From NCBI RefSeq assembly GCF_020686945.1, contig NZ_JAJEPR010000024.1, positions 1 through 50,656 of the forward strand: a stretch of DNA of 50,656 nucleotides. The letters run 5' to 3'. Origin of the DNA: Limivivens faecihominis. GTDB taxonomy: Bacteria > Bacillota > Clostridia > Lachnospirales > Lachnospiraceae. Each line of letters starts with the position of its first letter. Position 1 is the first letter of the stretch. A model generated the notes under the pieces. The model did not search any database. It was not told the origin of the DNA and saw only the letters and a program-made list of their open reading frames with translations. The translations under genes and the position numbers were made by a program. Shown here one piece after another: positions 27,055-36,282 of the stretch.

Positions 27055-28599
27055 TCAGTGCTGGATATTTTCTGAATCCATCCACGTCATTTTTCCATAT
27101 TTTTCTACCAGCGGAACCAGCTCATGGTCCACGTTATGACGGATCTCACAATCGACATCCAGGATCATCACCGGTTCATCTCCTTCTGTGCAGGCCGGCC
27201 AGTCAACGCCTTCGATCACCGGCTTTCCTGTCTTTGCAAAGCTTATCCAGGCTCCAGAAATCGCTTCTTCCAGTTTATCGGTTTCCCCTTCTTTATTAAA
27301 GAGAGGTGCCAGCTCCGTATTATGGAAAACAAAAGGAATCTCCGAACAATGCCATGCGATCTTACCGTCCAGAAGCGGGAACTCATACGTCAGCTGATAG
27401 GAATAAGTGACACTTTCCGGTGTTCTGCAACGTTCTTTGATAAATTCTATGGTAGGCAGGCGGAAAATGGTATCCACAGACAGGAGATCAACCGGAGATT
27501 TTCCCGGATACGCTTTTTCGTAAAGAGCCAGCAGTTCTTCCGTATGTTCTCCATACTTTTTCTCCAGCATCTGCATGGCCTCTTCTCTTGGAATGCTGTG
27601 TTTTCCCGGAATAGCCGGACCGAAATCAAACTCGCCCAGTGCTGTTCCGATCAAAAGAGGGATCGTCTTCGCATGCTCCGTAAAGCCATGCTGCACCGGA
27701 TCACCCAGATACTCTTTTCCGACATGAGGCATATTTCCTATATAACCGCCTGCTGCCGCAACAGCCGGAGAGGTCTTAAGATAAGCTTCTGCAAGCTTTG
27801 CATAGGGAATCGTCTCCAGTTCTTCCACCTGGTCTTCCGAAAGACCAAGTTCTTTCAGCATAGCTGTCACAATCTCTCTGCCATCCTGTTCTTCCGCATC
27901 CCGCTGAAGCCAGTACACGCCGCTCTCAATGATCCCTTTATGGAAAAGACCGTCTGCCTCAGGCATCTGCATGAGCGTCCAGACCTTTGCCCCGCCGCCG
28001 GACTGACCGAAAATAGTCACATTGTCCGGATCTCCGCCAAAGCCGCGAATATTGTCATGTACCCATTGAAGCGCCGCAATGATATCCAGATTTCCTGCAT
28101 TGGCAGAGGCTTTATACTTTTCTCCAAAGGGGGAGAGGTCCAGATAACCAAGCACGTTCAGCCGGTGGTTCAGAGACACCACGACCACATCTCCGTATTT
28201 TGCCATATTGGCGCCTTCATATGTGATATGTTCAATGGAAGAACCGGCAGAAAAACCGCCTCCGTGGAGCCAGACCATGACCGGACGTTTTGCCTCCGGG
28301 TCGATAGAAGGCGTCCAGATATTCAGTGACTGGCAGTTTTCATCCATAGGCCAGTACATATGGGGAACAAGGAGTTCGCTGTTAGGCCGGTCCTGCGTCA
28401 TCAGCGGGCAGACCATTCCATAGGAATTGGCGTCCTTGATTCCCTCCCAGGGCTGTACCTTTTCCGGACGCATAAAACGCTTCGCATCCGCGTATTTGAC
28501 TCCTTTAAAAATGACACTTCCATCCCATTCGTATCCACGAAGCTTGCCTGCTTCCGTCTGAACAACAGGATAGTCCTCTCTGCAAACAAATTTTTTCAT
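27055..28599 (-). CDS. type B carboxylesterase (alpha/beta hydrolase)
   Basis: A 514-residue esterase of the carboxylesterase type B / para-nitrobenzyl esterase family. The oxyanion hole is VWLHGGGFSAGS (about 110-120), the nucleophile is Ser200 in FGQSGGGA, a candidate acid lies in GTALGEFDFG, and a candidate His is in WHCSEIPFVF. There is no signal peptide, so it acts inside the cell. It is translated from an ATG with AGGAGG nine bases upstream and forms an operon with the GH3 gene. It may remove acyl or aryl esters from imported glycosides before the GH3 acts; that pairing is inferred from the operon. Confidence 0.88.
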   Translation of the reverse strand: MKKFVCREDYPVVQTEAGKLRGYEWDGSVIFKGVKYADAKRFMRPEKVQPWEGIKDANSYGMVCPLMTQDRPNSELLVPHMYWPMDENCQSLNIWTPSIDPEAKRPVMVWLHGGGFSAGSSIEHITYEGANMAKYGDVVVVSLNHRLNVLGYLDLSPFGEKYKASANAGNLDIIAALQWVHDNIRGFGGDPDNVTIFGQSGGGAKVWTLMQMPEADGLFHKGIIESGVYWLQRDAEEQDGREIVTAMLKELGLSEDQVEELETIPYAKLAEAYLKTSPAVAAAGGYIGNMPHVGKEYLGDPVQHGFTEHAKTIPLLIGTALGEFDFGPAIPGKHSIPREEAMQMLEKKYGEHTEELLALYEKAYPGKSPVDLLSVDTIFRLPTIEFIKERCRTPESVTYSYQLTYEFPLLDGKIAWHCSEIPFVFHNTELAPLFNKEGETDKLEEAISGAWISFAKTGKPVIEGVDWPACTEGDEPVMILDVDCEIRHNVDHELVPLVEKYGKMTWMDSENIQH

Positions 28600-28676
28600 G
28601 ATGTCAAACCTCCTGATTAAGCTTTTCTTTGATCATGCTGCTTAGAAAATAACGTTTCTGTTACAGAATCCACCTG

Positions 28677-28720
28677 TAAAAAACTGCCGCCTCGATGATC
28701 TGATTATATCGCGGCGGCAG
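28677..28720 (-). terminator. terminator of the second rhamnoside operon
   Basis: CTGCCGCC pairs with GGCGGCAG across an 21-base loop and is followed on the minus strand by TTTTTT. It lies downstream of the GH78-like gene and upstream of the esterase gene, so the esterase-GH3 pair must have its own promoter in the gap 28600-28680. Confidence 0.82.
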
Positions 28721-28784
28721 AAAAATGCCTATCACAAATATGTGGTTTTCTGTTACTTTTATTACTTTTTTAGAAGAGCAGAAA

Positions 28785-31100
28785 TTATTTTTCTTCCGGA
28801 TGTGCCTCCAGATATTTTTCCGGAAGTTCGTATACTGTACGAAGCACTCCTCCTTTTTCTCTCTTCCAGCTAACTCTCACCGTTCCCCATTTTGTGATCA
28901 CACTGCCTTCCGCATGTTCCAGATAACCCGGAACCGGCGTAATTTTAATTTTTTCAAAACCAGGTGCTCCGGGCCTTACTCCCAGAATAACAGCAGGCAG
29001 CTCATAGAGTGCCAGCGCCCCCCAGGCATGACAGTCACTCCGCTCATTTACACCATCCTCCACGCAGGTTGTCAGATGATTGCGGAGCATATTTCTCCAG
29101 AGATCCCACTGACGCTCTGTTTTCTCATAAATACCGGCTTTTTCCAGAGCACGGAACAGATAATACCCCATGGCTACGGAACACTGGGCGTAGGTTTCGC
29201 TGTCTGAAAGCGTTCTTTCCAGATAGATACGGCCATTCTCCACAGTCACGGTATCTGTCAGAAGTGCAAATACCTGGCAATGCTGGCTGTATTCCTTTAC
29301 ACCCGGTCCGTCCAGATACATCCCTTCTTCATCCGTACAGAAGGTATTGACCGCTTTTTTCAGACTTTCCGCTCTTTCCCTGTATTCCTCTGCAACCTGC
29401 TTCCGACCCAGATATTCCATGACATCCGCTGCACGGAGAAGTCCCAGACGGTATAACAGGCTTTCCATGGTAATCGGCCCATACAGACCTGCATGCGGCA
29501 TCCCGCTGGTCTGATCCCACTGTTTCGTCCAGTCAATAAAAGACCAGTAACGATCCCTTCCGTTCAGGCCTCCGACCTTTCCGACCAGTCCCCGCTCATC
29601 CAGGTTTCTCCGGAAATATTCCAATATTCCATCTACCGTTCCCATATGTATCCGGAGAAACTCTCTATCCCCGAAATACATCATGTGATCATGAAGCATC
29701 AGAATGTAATAAACAGCAAAGCCGGGAATTACATTCGGTCCATAGCAGGGATAAGAACAGTTCAGCATTCCGTCATATCGAGCCGACCGTCTAAAATCAT
29801 CCATGCATTTCCTTGCCAGCCGGTCATCTCCGGAAACCATATAAGTATAAAGAATCTGACTTCTGGAATCCATGGCATACTGAAGCTGTTCATAGAATGG
29901 ACAGTCTTCATAGGTTTCATGCATGCAGCGTTTCAGAGTTCTCAGGCTGATATCCCAGATTGGAGCCAGGCTTTCATCGGAAGTTGTCACCTCTGTCTTT
30001 ACCTCCAGCGGATAACCGGTTTCCAGATAATCAAAGCCTGTTATTTTCAACGGCTCTTTTCCTGTCTGGATTTCCAGCCCGATAAAACGGTACGTACGGA
30101 ACCAGAACGGTTCATAAGTTTCCTCCTGCCATTCCCGTCCGTATCCTGCCACATGATAGGTATCTGTAAAACCATGAAGGTAACCGTTTTTCCAGTCGCA
30201 CCGGTCTCCTTTTTTCGGCAGGTGAGCAAAACTTCCGCCAGTATTTTCCTTCTGAACATAGCCTTCTGCGGTCAGGATTTTAACAAGGGCTTCTGCTCCA
30301 TCTTCCATCCGGAGTGACAGATAACCGGTCATCAGTTCTCCGGCATCGATCTCCACAGTCACATGGCTGTCTGCCGGGATTTCCATGGTTCCTTTTCCCG
30401 CCAAAAGCGCATCCCAGTTTTTCTGCTCCGGAGAATCCGCATATTTCCCCGTAAGTCCAAGAAATCTTCTCGGTTCTTTTCTCATATAAGGAATTGTACG
30501 GTCAGTCAGGTTTCCCGGGCTTACGGCCTGACTAATTTGAAAAATATTGTACAAAACCGGTCTCTCCCAGTCAGAAGCATCAAAATCGGAGTTTTTCCAT
30601 CCGCAGGCCTTTTTCTGTCCTTTTCGTTCCTCCAGGATGTGAAGAGGGGCAAAGAAGGGTGACTCCGAAACAATCTGGAAATCCTCTTCCTCATAGCAGC
30701 TCCAGTCCTCTCCGGCACTGAGTCCGTAAACCTCCTCCTTTTCCTTTACATAAAGCCCTGGTGTCTCCGTCCGGAAAATGCTGTGGCTTCCATTATGATA
30801 AGCCAGCGGATAACGCAGAACCTCCACTGCCAGAACATTTTCCCCAACCTGAAGATACGGAGCAAGCTCCACTTCATCCAGGTACCAGATCTGCCGGTCT
30901 CCTTTGCTTGGACCCAGTTCTGCCAATTTTCCATTGACATAAAGTTTATAACGGGAATCTGCAGAAATCTGGAGCTTCAGACTCTCGGGAATTTTTTCAA
31001 GCAAAATTTTTTTTCTGAAGTAAACCAGATAGCAGACCGAATGATCCGCTTTTTCCCAGTCTGGTATCCACATCCAACTTGTGTTTGGTAAGTCTATCAT
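28785..31100 (-). CDS. GH78-like alpha-L-rhamnosidase, divergent
   Basis: A 771-residue enzyme with two N-terminal beta-sandwich regions (about 1-130 and 200-350), an alpha6/alpha6 barrel and a C-terminal beta domain (about 690-765). The catalytic block ETYEDCPFYEQLQYAMDSR keeps the GH78 spacing: Asp399, Glu404 and Asp411 sit at +0, +5 and +12, as in the other GH78 of this window. The following sequence differs (QLQYAMD in place of KNGWTGD), so it belongs to another subgroup. The closing SDCHAWGALALYELP and RPGAPGFEKIKITP segments are standard GH78 features. No signal peptide is seen. It ends a YesMN-linked transport operon, which supports action on imported rhamnogalacturonan-type oligosaccharides. 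Confidence 0.82.
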   Translation of the reverse strand: MIDLPNTSWMWIPDWEKADHSVCYLVYFRKKILLEKIPESLKLQISADSRYKLYVNGKLAELGPSKGDRQIWYLDEVELAPYLQVGENVLAVEVLRYPLAYHNGSHSIFRTETPGLYVKEKEEVYGLSAGEDWSCYEEEDFQIVSESPFFAPLHILEERKGQKKACGWKNSDFDASDWERPVLYNIFQISQAVSPGNLTDRTIPYMRKEPRRFLGLTGKYADSPEQKNWDALLAGKGTMEIPADSHVTVEIDAGELMTGYLSLRMEDGAEALVKILTAEGYVQKENTGGSFAHLPKKGDRCDWKNGYLHGFTDTYHVAGYGREWQEETYEPFWFRTYRFIGLEIQTGKEPLKITGFDYLETGYPLEVKTEVTTSDESLAPIWDISLRTLKRCMHETYEDCPFYEQLQYAMDSRSQILYTYMVSGDDRLARKCMDDFRRSARYDGMLNCSYPCYGPNVIPGFAVYYILMLHDHMMYFGDREFLRIHMGTVDGILEYFRRNLDERGLVGKVGGLNGRDRYWSFIDWTKQWDQTSGMPHAGLYGPITMESLLYRLGLLRAADVMEYLGRKQVAEEYRERAESLKKAVNTFCTDEEGMYLDGPGVKEYSQHCQVFALLTDTVTVENGRIYLERTLSDSETYAQCSVAMGYYLFRALEKAGIYEKTERQWDLWRNMLRNHLTTCVEDGVNERSDCHAWGALALYELPAVILGVRPGAPGFEKIKITPVPGYLEHAEGSVITKWGTVRVSWKREKGGVLRTVYELPEKYLEAHPEEK

Positions 31101-31116
31101 CCTTTTTCTCCTCTTC

Positions 31117-32016
31117 TTATCCCTTTACCGCTCCTACAGCAATTCCTTTGACAAAGTATTTCTGAAAGAACGGATAGAGAACCATAATTGGCAGAATTCC
31201 TACTACGGAAATTGCCATACGAATACTTACAGAAGGCATCTGCGTCGTAGCTGCAACGCCTGCATTTGTCATGGTACTGGAATTTAAGAACTGTACATCC
31301 TGCAGGATCCGGTTCAGCAGGTTCTGCAGACTGTAAAGCTTCGCATCTGTCACATAATAAAGCCCGTTGGTCCAGTCATTCCAGTAACCGATTCCCACAA
31401 AAAGCCCGACTGTCGCCATAATCGGCAGGGACAGCGGAAGGATCATCTTGAAAAAAATCTTAAACTCCCCTGCTCCATCCATTTTTGCCGCCTCAATAAG
31501 CTCTGCAGGAATATTCTGGGCGAAATAGTTTTTCATCAGGATCACATTAAAACCATTCATCAGAAGTCCCGGAAGAATCAGCGCAGTGATCGTATTTTTC
31601 AGATGGAAAATACGGGTCCACATAATGTACGACGGAACGATACCTCCATTAAACAGCATTGTAAAAAATACAAGAAAGGAAAAGATATTTCTTGCTTTAA
31701 AGTCTTTTCTTGAGAGCGGATAAGCCAGAAGCGGTGTAATAAAAAGGCTGGCTGCCGTACCGACTACTGTGATAAATACGGTGATCCCGTAAGCCCGGAA
31801 GATCTCTGAAGCTTTATAAAAAAGATATTTGTAAGCATCAAGACTGAAGGTCTTTGGCATGAGAGAATAGCCCTCCAGGATCAGCTCCTGCTCCCCGGTG
31901 ACAGAACCGGCCACAAGCACCCAGAGCGGCAGGATCGCTGCCAGCGCCATAAATATCAAAATGATATGAATAATCACCTGAAATCTTTTTTCACTTTTTC
32001 CCAGTATGTTTGTCAT
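31117..32016 (-). CDS. CUT1 ABC sugar permease, YtcP/YesQ type
   Basis: A 299-residue membrane protein with about six helices. The EAA loop is IEAAKMDGAGEFKIF followed by KMILPLSLP, and it ends in YFVKGIAVGAVKG. TAGGAGGTAG precedes the ATG at 32016. Only 11 bases separate it from the upstream permease gene and 16 from the GH78-like gene, so all are cotranscribed. Confidence 0.9.
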   Translation of the reverse strand: MTNILGKSEKRFQVIIHIILIFMALAAILPLWVLVAGSVTGEQELILEGYSLMPKTFSLDAYKYLFYKASEIFRAYGITVFITVVGTAASLFITPLLAYPLSRKDFKARNIFSFLVFFTMLFNGGIVPSYIMWTRIFHLKNTITALILPGLLMNGFNVILMKNYFAQNIPAELIEAAKMDGAGEFKIFFKMILPLSLPIMATVGLFVGIGYWNDWTNGLYYVTDAKLYSLQNLLNRILQDVQFLNSSTMTNAGVAATTQMPSVSIRMAISVVGILPIMVLYPFFQKYFVKGIAVGAVKG

Positions 32017-32027
32017 GATCCTACCTC

Positions 32028-32948
32028 CTAGAACATTGCGTCATCCGGACTTACTTTCCGCACGATCATATTGGCGGTAAGCACCAGGATAAAGCCGACG
32101 ATGGACTGATAGAAGCCTGCAGCAGAAGCCATACCCACATCGTTCTGCTGCATCAGGGCCCGGTATACATAGGTATCGATCGTCTGCGTGGTGGAATAAA
32201 GTGCTCCGGAATTCATGGGAATCTGATAAAACAGGCCAAAATCGGAATAAAACATCCTTCCCACACTCATAATGATCAACATGATCATCGTAGATTTTAA
32301 AAGCGGCAGGGTAATGAAACGGATCTGCTGCCATTTGGTCGCCCCGTCTACCATGGCTGCTTCATAAAGAGAGCGGTCAATACCGATGATGCTGGACATA
32401 TAAATGATGGAGGAATAGCCGATCCCCTTCCAGACATTCACAAAAAGCAGGATATACGGCCATTTTCCCGCATCATTATACCAGTCGATCTTGGCAAAGC
32501 CCAGGCTGGAAAGTATACCGTTAAGAAGACCGGTTTCTCTGCTCAGAAAAGCATAACCGATATAGGCACAAATAACCCAGGAAAGCAGATAGGGGAGCAG
32601 AAGAACTGTCTGGAAAAATTTTGTTTCCGCCCTGTGCCGAAGCTCACTGAGCATAATGCCTGTTGCAACTCCCGTAACCGTACCGACAATAATAAATATT
32701 AAATTGTAAAGAATGGTATTTCTCGTGATCTGGAAAGCCGCATTTGTCTTGAAAAGATAGGTAAAATTTTTAAAACCTACCCAGGGGCTTCCAAAAATTC
32801 CCTTCGTATAATCGATCTGTTTAAATGCAATGAAAAGACCGGAGATAGGGCCATAGTTATTCACCAGAAGATACAGAAGCCCAGGAGCCATCATCACATA
32901 AAAAGGCCACTGTTTTCTCAGACCATGTTTTTTCTTTTTCGCCGTCAT
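32028..32948 (-). CDS. CUT1 ABC sugar permease, LplB/YesP type
   Basis: A 306-residue membrane protein that pairs with the preceding entry. It has a short basic N-terminus (KKKKHGLRKQW), six predicted helices, the EAA loop YEAAMVDGATKWQQIR followed by ITLPLLKS, and the acidic C-terminal SPDDAMF typical of LplB-type subunits. It follows the binding-protein gene across a 76-base gap that contains a terminator-like hairpin. No ATPase gene is nearby. Confidence 0.9.
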   Translation of the reverse strand: MTAKKKKHGLRKQWPFYVMMAPGLLYLLVNNYGPISGLFIAFKQIDYTKGIFGSPWVGFKNFTYLFKTNAAFQITRNTILYNLIFIIVGTVTGVATGIMLSELRHRAETKFFQTVLLLPYLLSWVICAYIGYAFLSRETGLLNGILSSLGFAKIDWYNDAGKWPYILLFVNVWKGIGYSSIIYMSSIIGIDRSLYEAAMVDGATKWQQIRFITLPLLKSTMIMLIIMSVGRMFYSDFGLFYQIPMNSGALYSTTQTIDTYVYRALMQQNDVGMASAAGFYQSIVGFILVLTANMIVRKVSPDDAMF

Positions 32949-32979
32949 GCTTTTCCGCCTTTCTCAAAAAAGAGTCAAA

Positions 32980-33011
32980 AAGAGCCGCCGCAGTTATTTA
33001 CGACGGCTCTT
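32980..33011 (-). terminator. intercistronic attenuator after the binding-protein gene
   Basis: AAGAGCCG pairs with CGGCTCTT across a 16-base loop. On the minus strand it is followed by TTTTTGACTCTTTTTT, so partial termination is likely. This would give more binding-protein mRNA than permease mRNA. Confidence 0.72.
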
Positions 33012-33024
33012 CTTCATTTTTTAT

Positions 33025-34530
33025 TTACTGCTGATTTTCTGCTTTCCAGGCATCCAGCTGTTTCTGCTTCTCTTCGATGACCGTCTGCATGCCTGCATCA
33101 TCCAGTGCTTCCAGGAATGCATCCATCTCTGTATCCGGATTCAGAGAACCACAGCTTAAGCCGGGCAGATACTGATTGATCACATTAGTGATGGCTGCAA
33201 CCTCAGAAGAGACTGCCGTACTGTCAAAGGAAAATCCCATAACCGGTGAAAACTCGGAATTCTTGTTGTTTTCCTCCAGACGACTGTAGATAGTCGTATC
33301 TCTTCCTTTTCCCCAGATATAGGAGAGGAACTGATTACCAAAGAACCAGTCCATGTTCAGACCGTAGGTCGTAGTGTTGGCATCCACACCCTCCGGGAAA
33401 TCGATGGTACCGTCATCCTGTTTTTCATAATGAACGCCCTCAATACCCCAGTCCAGAAGATTTACCACATCCGGGTTCGTATACATTTCATTCAGGAACT
33501 TCATGGCTGCTTCCGGATGTTCACTGGTGGGAGAAATGGCAAAACCAATAGAGTTTACATCCGTTGTCTTGATATATGGTTTCAAAATCTTGATACATTC
33601 AACTTCCACACCAGTACCGGTTGTGATCTGCTCTGCCTGTCCCTCTTCTCCTTTGATAAAGAAACCTGCTGTCCGGTTGTTCTGCATATAAGTCAGATGA
33701 GTCTCCTGAGTTGTGGTGGCATCCTCCAGGACATAACCGGCCTGATTCCACTCATACGCATATTCACAGAGCTTTTTAAACTCATCTGTAGCATACATAT
33801 TAACTACGGCACTATCATCTTCTGGCATCAGAACACCATTATTATCATCCAGATTATCAGAGAACGGAATAGCATTTGTATATAAAATCAGATTCGGATT
33901 TGTTGTAAACGGAACCAGGCAGGCATAATCTGGATGAGTTTCCTTGATCTTTTCAAACATCTCTGTCAAAAGATCCAGATTTGCACAATATTCGTCAAAA
34001 TTCTCTGCCTGTTTCAACTGATCCACCGGAAGATCCAGCTCATCGATAAAGTCTTTCCGGAGAACAATGGAAATTGCAGAAGCTTTTCCATTATTGTTAG
34101 GAAGCGCATAGACAGAACCCTGATTGGTGCAGGCCTTCAGAAATTCCTCACCAAGAACCTCTTTGATTCCTGAGCCATATTCATCCAGATAATCATCCAG
34201 CTTCAGAAACTGGTTTTTGGCAAGCATACCGCTGTAGCTTCCCAAATATCCGAAAGCATCCAGCTGCTCTCCACCGGACATCATCAGACCGATCTGATTC
34301 GTATAATTGGCAAGGTTAATGCCTTCGATCTTTACATGAACCCCAATTTTCTCCTCTGTGATCTTGTTCAGTTCTGTCTCGATCTGGGTCATATCCACAG
34401 TTTTTGTCAGTGGTGTGGCAAACACGATTTCTTCCAGGTCATCTGCAGAAGCGGTGATACCGGTTACTGGCAGTGAAGTCAGTGCCATTGCAGCTGCTCC
34501 GGTCAGTGCCAGAATTTTTTTCATTTTCAT
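33025..34530 (-). CDS. CUT1 extracellular solute-binding protein, DUF3502 type
   Basis: A 501-residue extracytoplasmic sugar-binding protein. The signal peptide is followed by ITASADD, a signal peptidase I type site, and there is no lipobox cysteine. The mature body is a family 1 binding fold, and the last 85 residues match DUF3502 (VMGFSFDSTAVSSEV, then DTEMDAFLEALDDAGMQ). It is related to the binding protein at 2080-3564 by this domain. It is the first gene of the operon and is preceded by a minus-strand TATAAT. A YesM/YesN pair lies directly upstream, the arrangement seen for rhamnogalacturonan importers of Bacillus. Confidence 0.88.
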   Translation of the reverse strand: MKMKKILALTGAAAMALTSLPVTGITASADDLEEIVFATPLTKTVDMTQIETELNKITEEKIGVHVKIEGINLANYTNQIGLMMSGGEQLDAFGYLGSYSGMLAKNQFLKLDDYLDEYGSGIKEVLGEEFLKACTNQGSVYALPNNNGKASAISIVLRKDFIDELDLPVDQLKQAENFDEYCANLDLLTEMFEKIKETHPDYACLVPFTTNPNLILYTNAIPFSDNLDDNNGVLMPEDDSAVVNMYATDEFKKLCEYAYEWNQAGYVLEDATTTQETHLTYMQNNRTAGFFIKGEEGQAEQITTGTGVEVECIKILKPYIKTTDVNSIGFAISPTSEHPEAAMKFLNEMYTNPDVVNLLDWGIEGVHYEKQDDGTIDFPEGVDANTTTYGLNMDWFFGNQFLSYIWGKGRDTTIYSRLEENNKNSEFSPVMGFSFDSTAVSSEVAAITNVINQYLPGLSCGSLNPDTEMDAFLEALDDAGMQTVIEEKQKQLDAWKAENQQ

Positions 34531-34577
34531 ACTGTTTTTCTCCCTTCGTTTTGTATGCGGTTATGTTTGATGACTCC

Positions 34578-34583
34578 ATTATA
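34578..34583 (-). promoter_or_regulatory. -10 element of the YesMN-linked transport operon
   Basis: A perfect TATAAT on the minus strand lies 47 bases before the binding-protein ATG. No good -35 is found at 16-18 bases; TTGTGA is 21 bases away. This is the pattern of a promoter activated by a response regulator such as the adjacent YesN-like protein. Confidence 0.5.
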
Positions 34584-34631
34584 GATTGCCTTAGCCGTTT
34601 TTTCTCACAAAAATCTGTTTTTCTTTTGCCG

Positions 34632-34673
34632 GAAAAACGAAAAAGCAGCGGTTCTGTCTTCCACTGCTTTTTC
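34632..34673 (-). terminator. terminator of the response-regulator gene
   Basis: GAAAAAGCAG pairs with CTGCTTTTTC around a 15-base loop and is followed on the minus strand by GTTTTTCC. It separates the regulatory genes from the transport operon. Confidence 0.8.
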
Positions 34674-34701
34674 ATTTTTGTCCATTTTGCCGTTTTTCTT
34701 A

Positions 34702-36282
34702 TCACTTTTCTGTCCTTTTACCGGAATTCTGTTCTCCCTTCCTTTTCCGGTAATCGCTGGGAAGATATCCGGTAACTCTGCGAAAAATTTCAGAAAAATA
34801 GGAAAAGTTATTATAGCCAAGCTTCACTGCAATGTCTCCGATATTATCTTTTCCTTCTGCCACCAGCTCTCTGGCCCGTTCAATCTTCCTCAGCATGATA
34901 TATTCGCTTAAGGACTGCCCTGTCTCTTTCTTGAAAATCCTGGAAATATAATCAGTAGAAAAATAAAGCTGTTCTGCGATCATTTCCCGGCTGATCCGGT
35001 TTTCCAGGTTCTCTTCCACAAATTTCCGTATCCTGGTTACCGTATCATTTTCCTCTCCCCGGGTTCTGCTCTCTTCCTTCATCCGATCAGCAGCGGCAGA
35101 AATCCATTTCCGGCAATGCTCTACTGACTGATAAGCCTTTCTGGCTTCTTCCATCAGTTCATCGTTCCAGAAAACCTCCGGATCCAGATTTTTTCCCTTC
35201 AACAGCTGATACAGCTCATACCGCACTTCTTCCAGTTCCAGAAAAAATACTTTTTTTCTGATTCTGCTTCCATCCGGCCAAACTTTTTCAGAAAGCACTT
35301 CTGCCTCTTCCCATTTTTCTCTTCGAAATACACTCAGGAATTCCTGAAAAACCTTTTTCTGAGCCTGTTCTTCCTGAATCTCTCCCCCGTTTTCCACAAT
35401 TCCCTGAAGAACTGCCACATTATCTTTGTCCTGTCTCAGCAATTCTCTATAAGTATCCTGAAGTTCCTCCGCAAAGCAGGGAACGCCAATGTATGCAGCC
35501 ATACCGGTTCCTGCAAGATTTTTACAGATGTGGATAAAATTTTCCAGATTTTCCTGAGATTCTTCCTCTCCCGGCAGGATCACCCACATAATCCTGTCTG
35601 ACCAGCCAAGTTTTAATGACTCCGTCGGAAACAGTTCTCTGAAGATATTGGAGATCACAAACTTCATAAGCCCTTCCGCTTCTGTCCAGTCCCTTTCCCG
35701 ATCCGTAATCTTTCGGACAGATAAAAGTATCAGCTGATACTGTTCATTTTCATCGAATTCCGCTCTGGCCCGCTCTGCCGCTTTCCGGATGGAATCCAGA
35801 TTTTCCCCGGCATTCCCTGTAAGTACATCTTTCCAGAATGCGGTTTCTATCTGCTGCTTATTGGACTCCCAGAGACATCCCTGGCTTTCCTGTTGTTTCT
35901 TCTTTCTGTTTTCCTCCTGCAGAAGCACCGCCCGATGAATAATCTCTGAAAGCTTCTGAAAATCGATGGGTTTCACCACATATTCCATCACTCCATAATG
36001 AAGTGCTTCCTGAGCATACTGAAATTCTGCATGACAGGTCAGGCAGATCATCTGACAGTCCTTTTCCTGTTCCCTGACCCAATGGATCAGCTGCATGCCG
36101 GATTCTCTTGGCATTTCAATATCCGTAAGCAGAATATCGATTTTTTCCTGAAGAAAAATCTCCTTCGCTCTTTCCACATTAAAGGCTGTAAATACCCGAT
36201 CTACTCCTTGTCTTTCCCAATCAATCTTTTTCTGCAGGGTACGCACCACATACACTTCATCATCCACAAGAAGTAAATTCAT
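34702..36282 (-). CDS. YesN-like response regulator, receiver plus AraC DNA-binding domain
   Basis: A 526-residue cytoplasmic regulator. The receiver domain (1-120) has the acidic pair DD at 7-8, the phospho-acceptor Asp54 in LLTDIEMP and the conserved Lys in VVKPID. A long linker (about 150-400) is followed by an AraC pair of helix-turn-helix motifs (about 415-515) with YFSTDYISRIFKKETGQSL and VAVKLGYNNFSYFSEIF-type sequences. It overlaps the sensor kinase gene by 23 bases, so the two are made together. It most likely activates the transport operon just downstream, whose promoter lacks a -35. Confidence 0.92.
   Translation of the reverse strand: MNLLLVDDEVYVVRTLQKKIDWERQGVDRVFTAFNVERAKEIFLQEKIDILLTDIEMPRESGMQLIHWVREQEKDCQMICLTCHAEFQYAQEALHYGVMEYVVKPIDFQKLSEIIHRAVLLQEENRKKKQQESQGCLWESNKQQIETAFWKDVLTGNAGENLDSIRKAAERARAEFDENEQYQLILLSVRKITDRERDWTEAEGLMKFVISNIFRELFPTESLKLGWSDRIMWVILPGEEESQENLENFIHICKNLAGTGMAAYIGVPCFAEELQDTYRELLRQDKDNVAVLQGIVENGGEIQEEQAQKKVFQEFLSVFRREKWEEAEVLSEKVWPDGSRIRKKVFFLELEEVRYELYQLLKGKNLDPEVFWNDELMEEARKAYQSVEHCRKWISAAADRMKEESRTRGEENDTVTRIRKFVEENLENRISREMIAEQLYFSTDYISRIFKKETGQSLSEYIMLRKIERARELVAEGKDNIGDIAVKLGYNNFSYFSEIFRRVTGYLPSDYRKRKGEQNSGKRTEK

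Noticed and set aside
27124..28329. A 401-codon plus-strand open frame
   Set aside because: Antisense to the carboxylesterase, whose catalytic motifs are clear.
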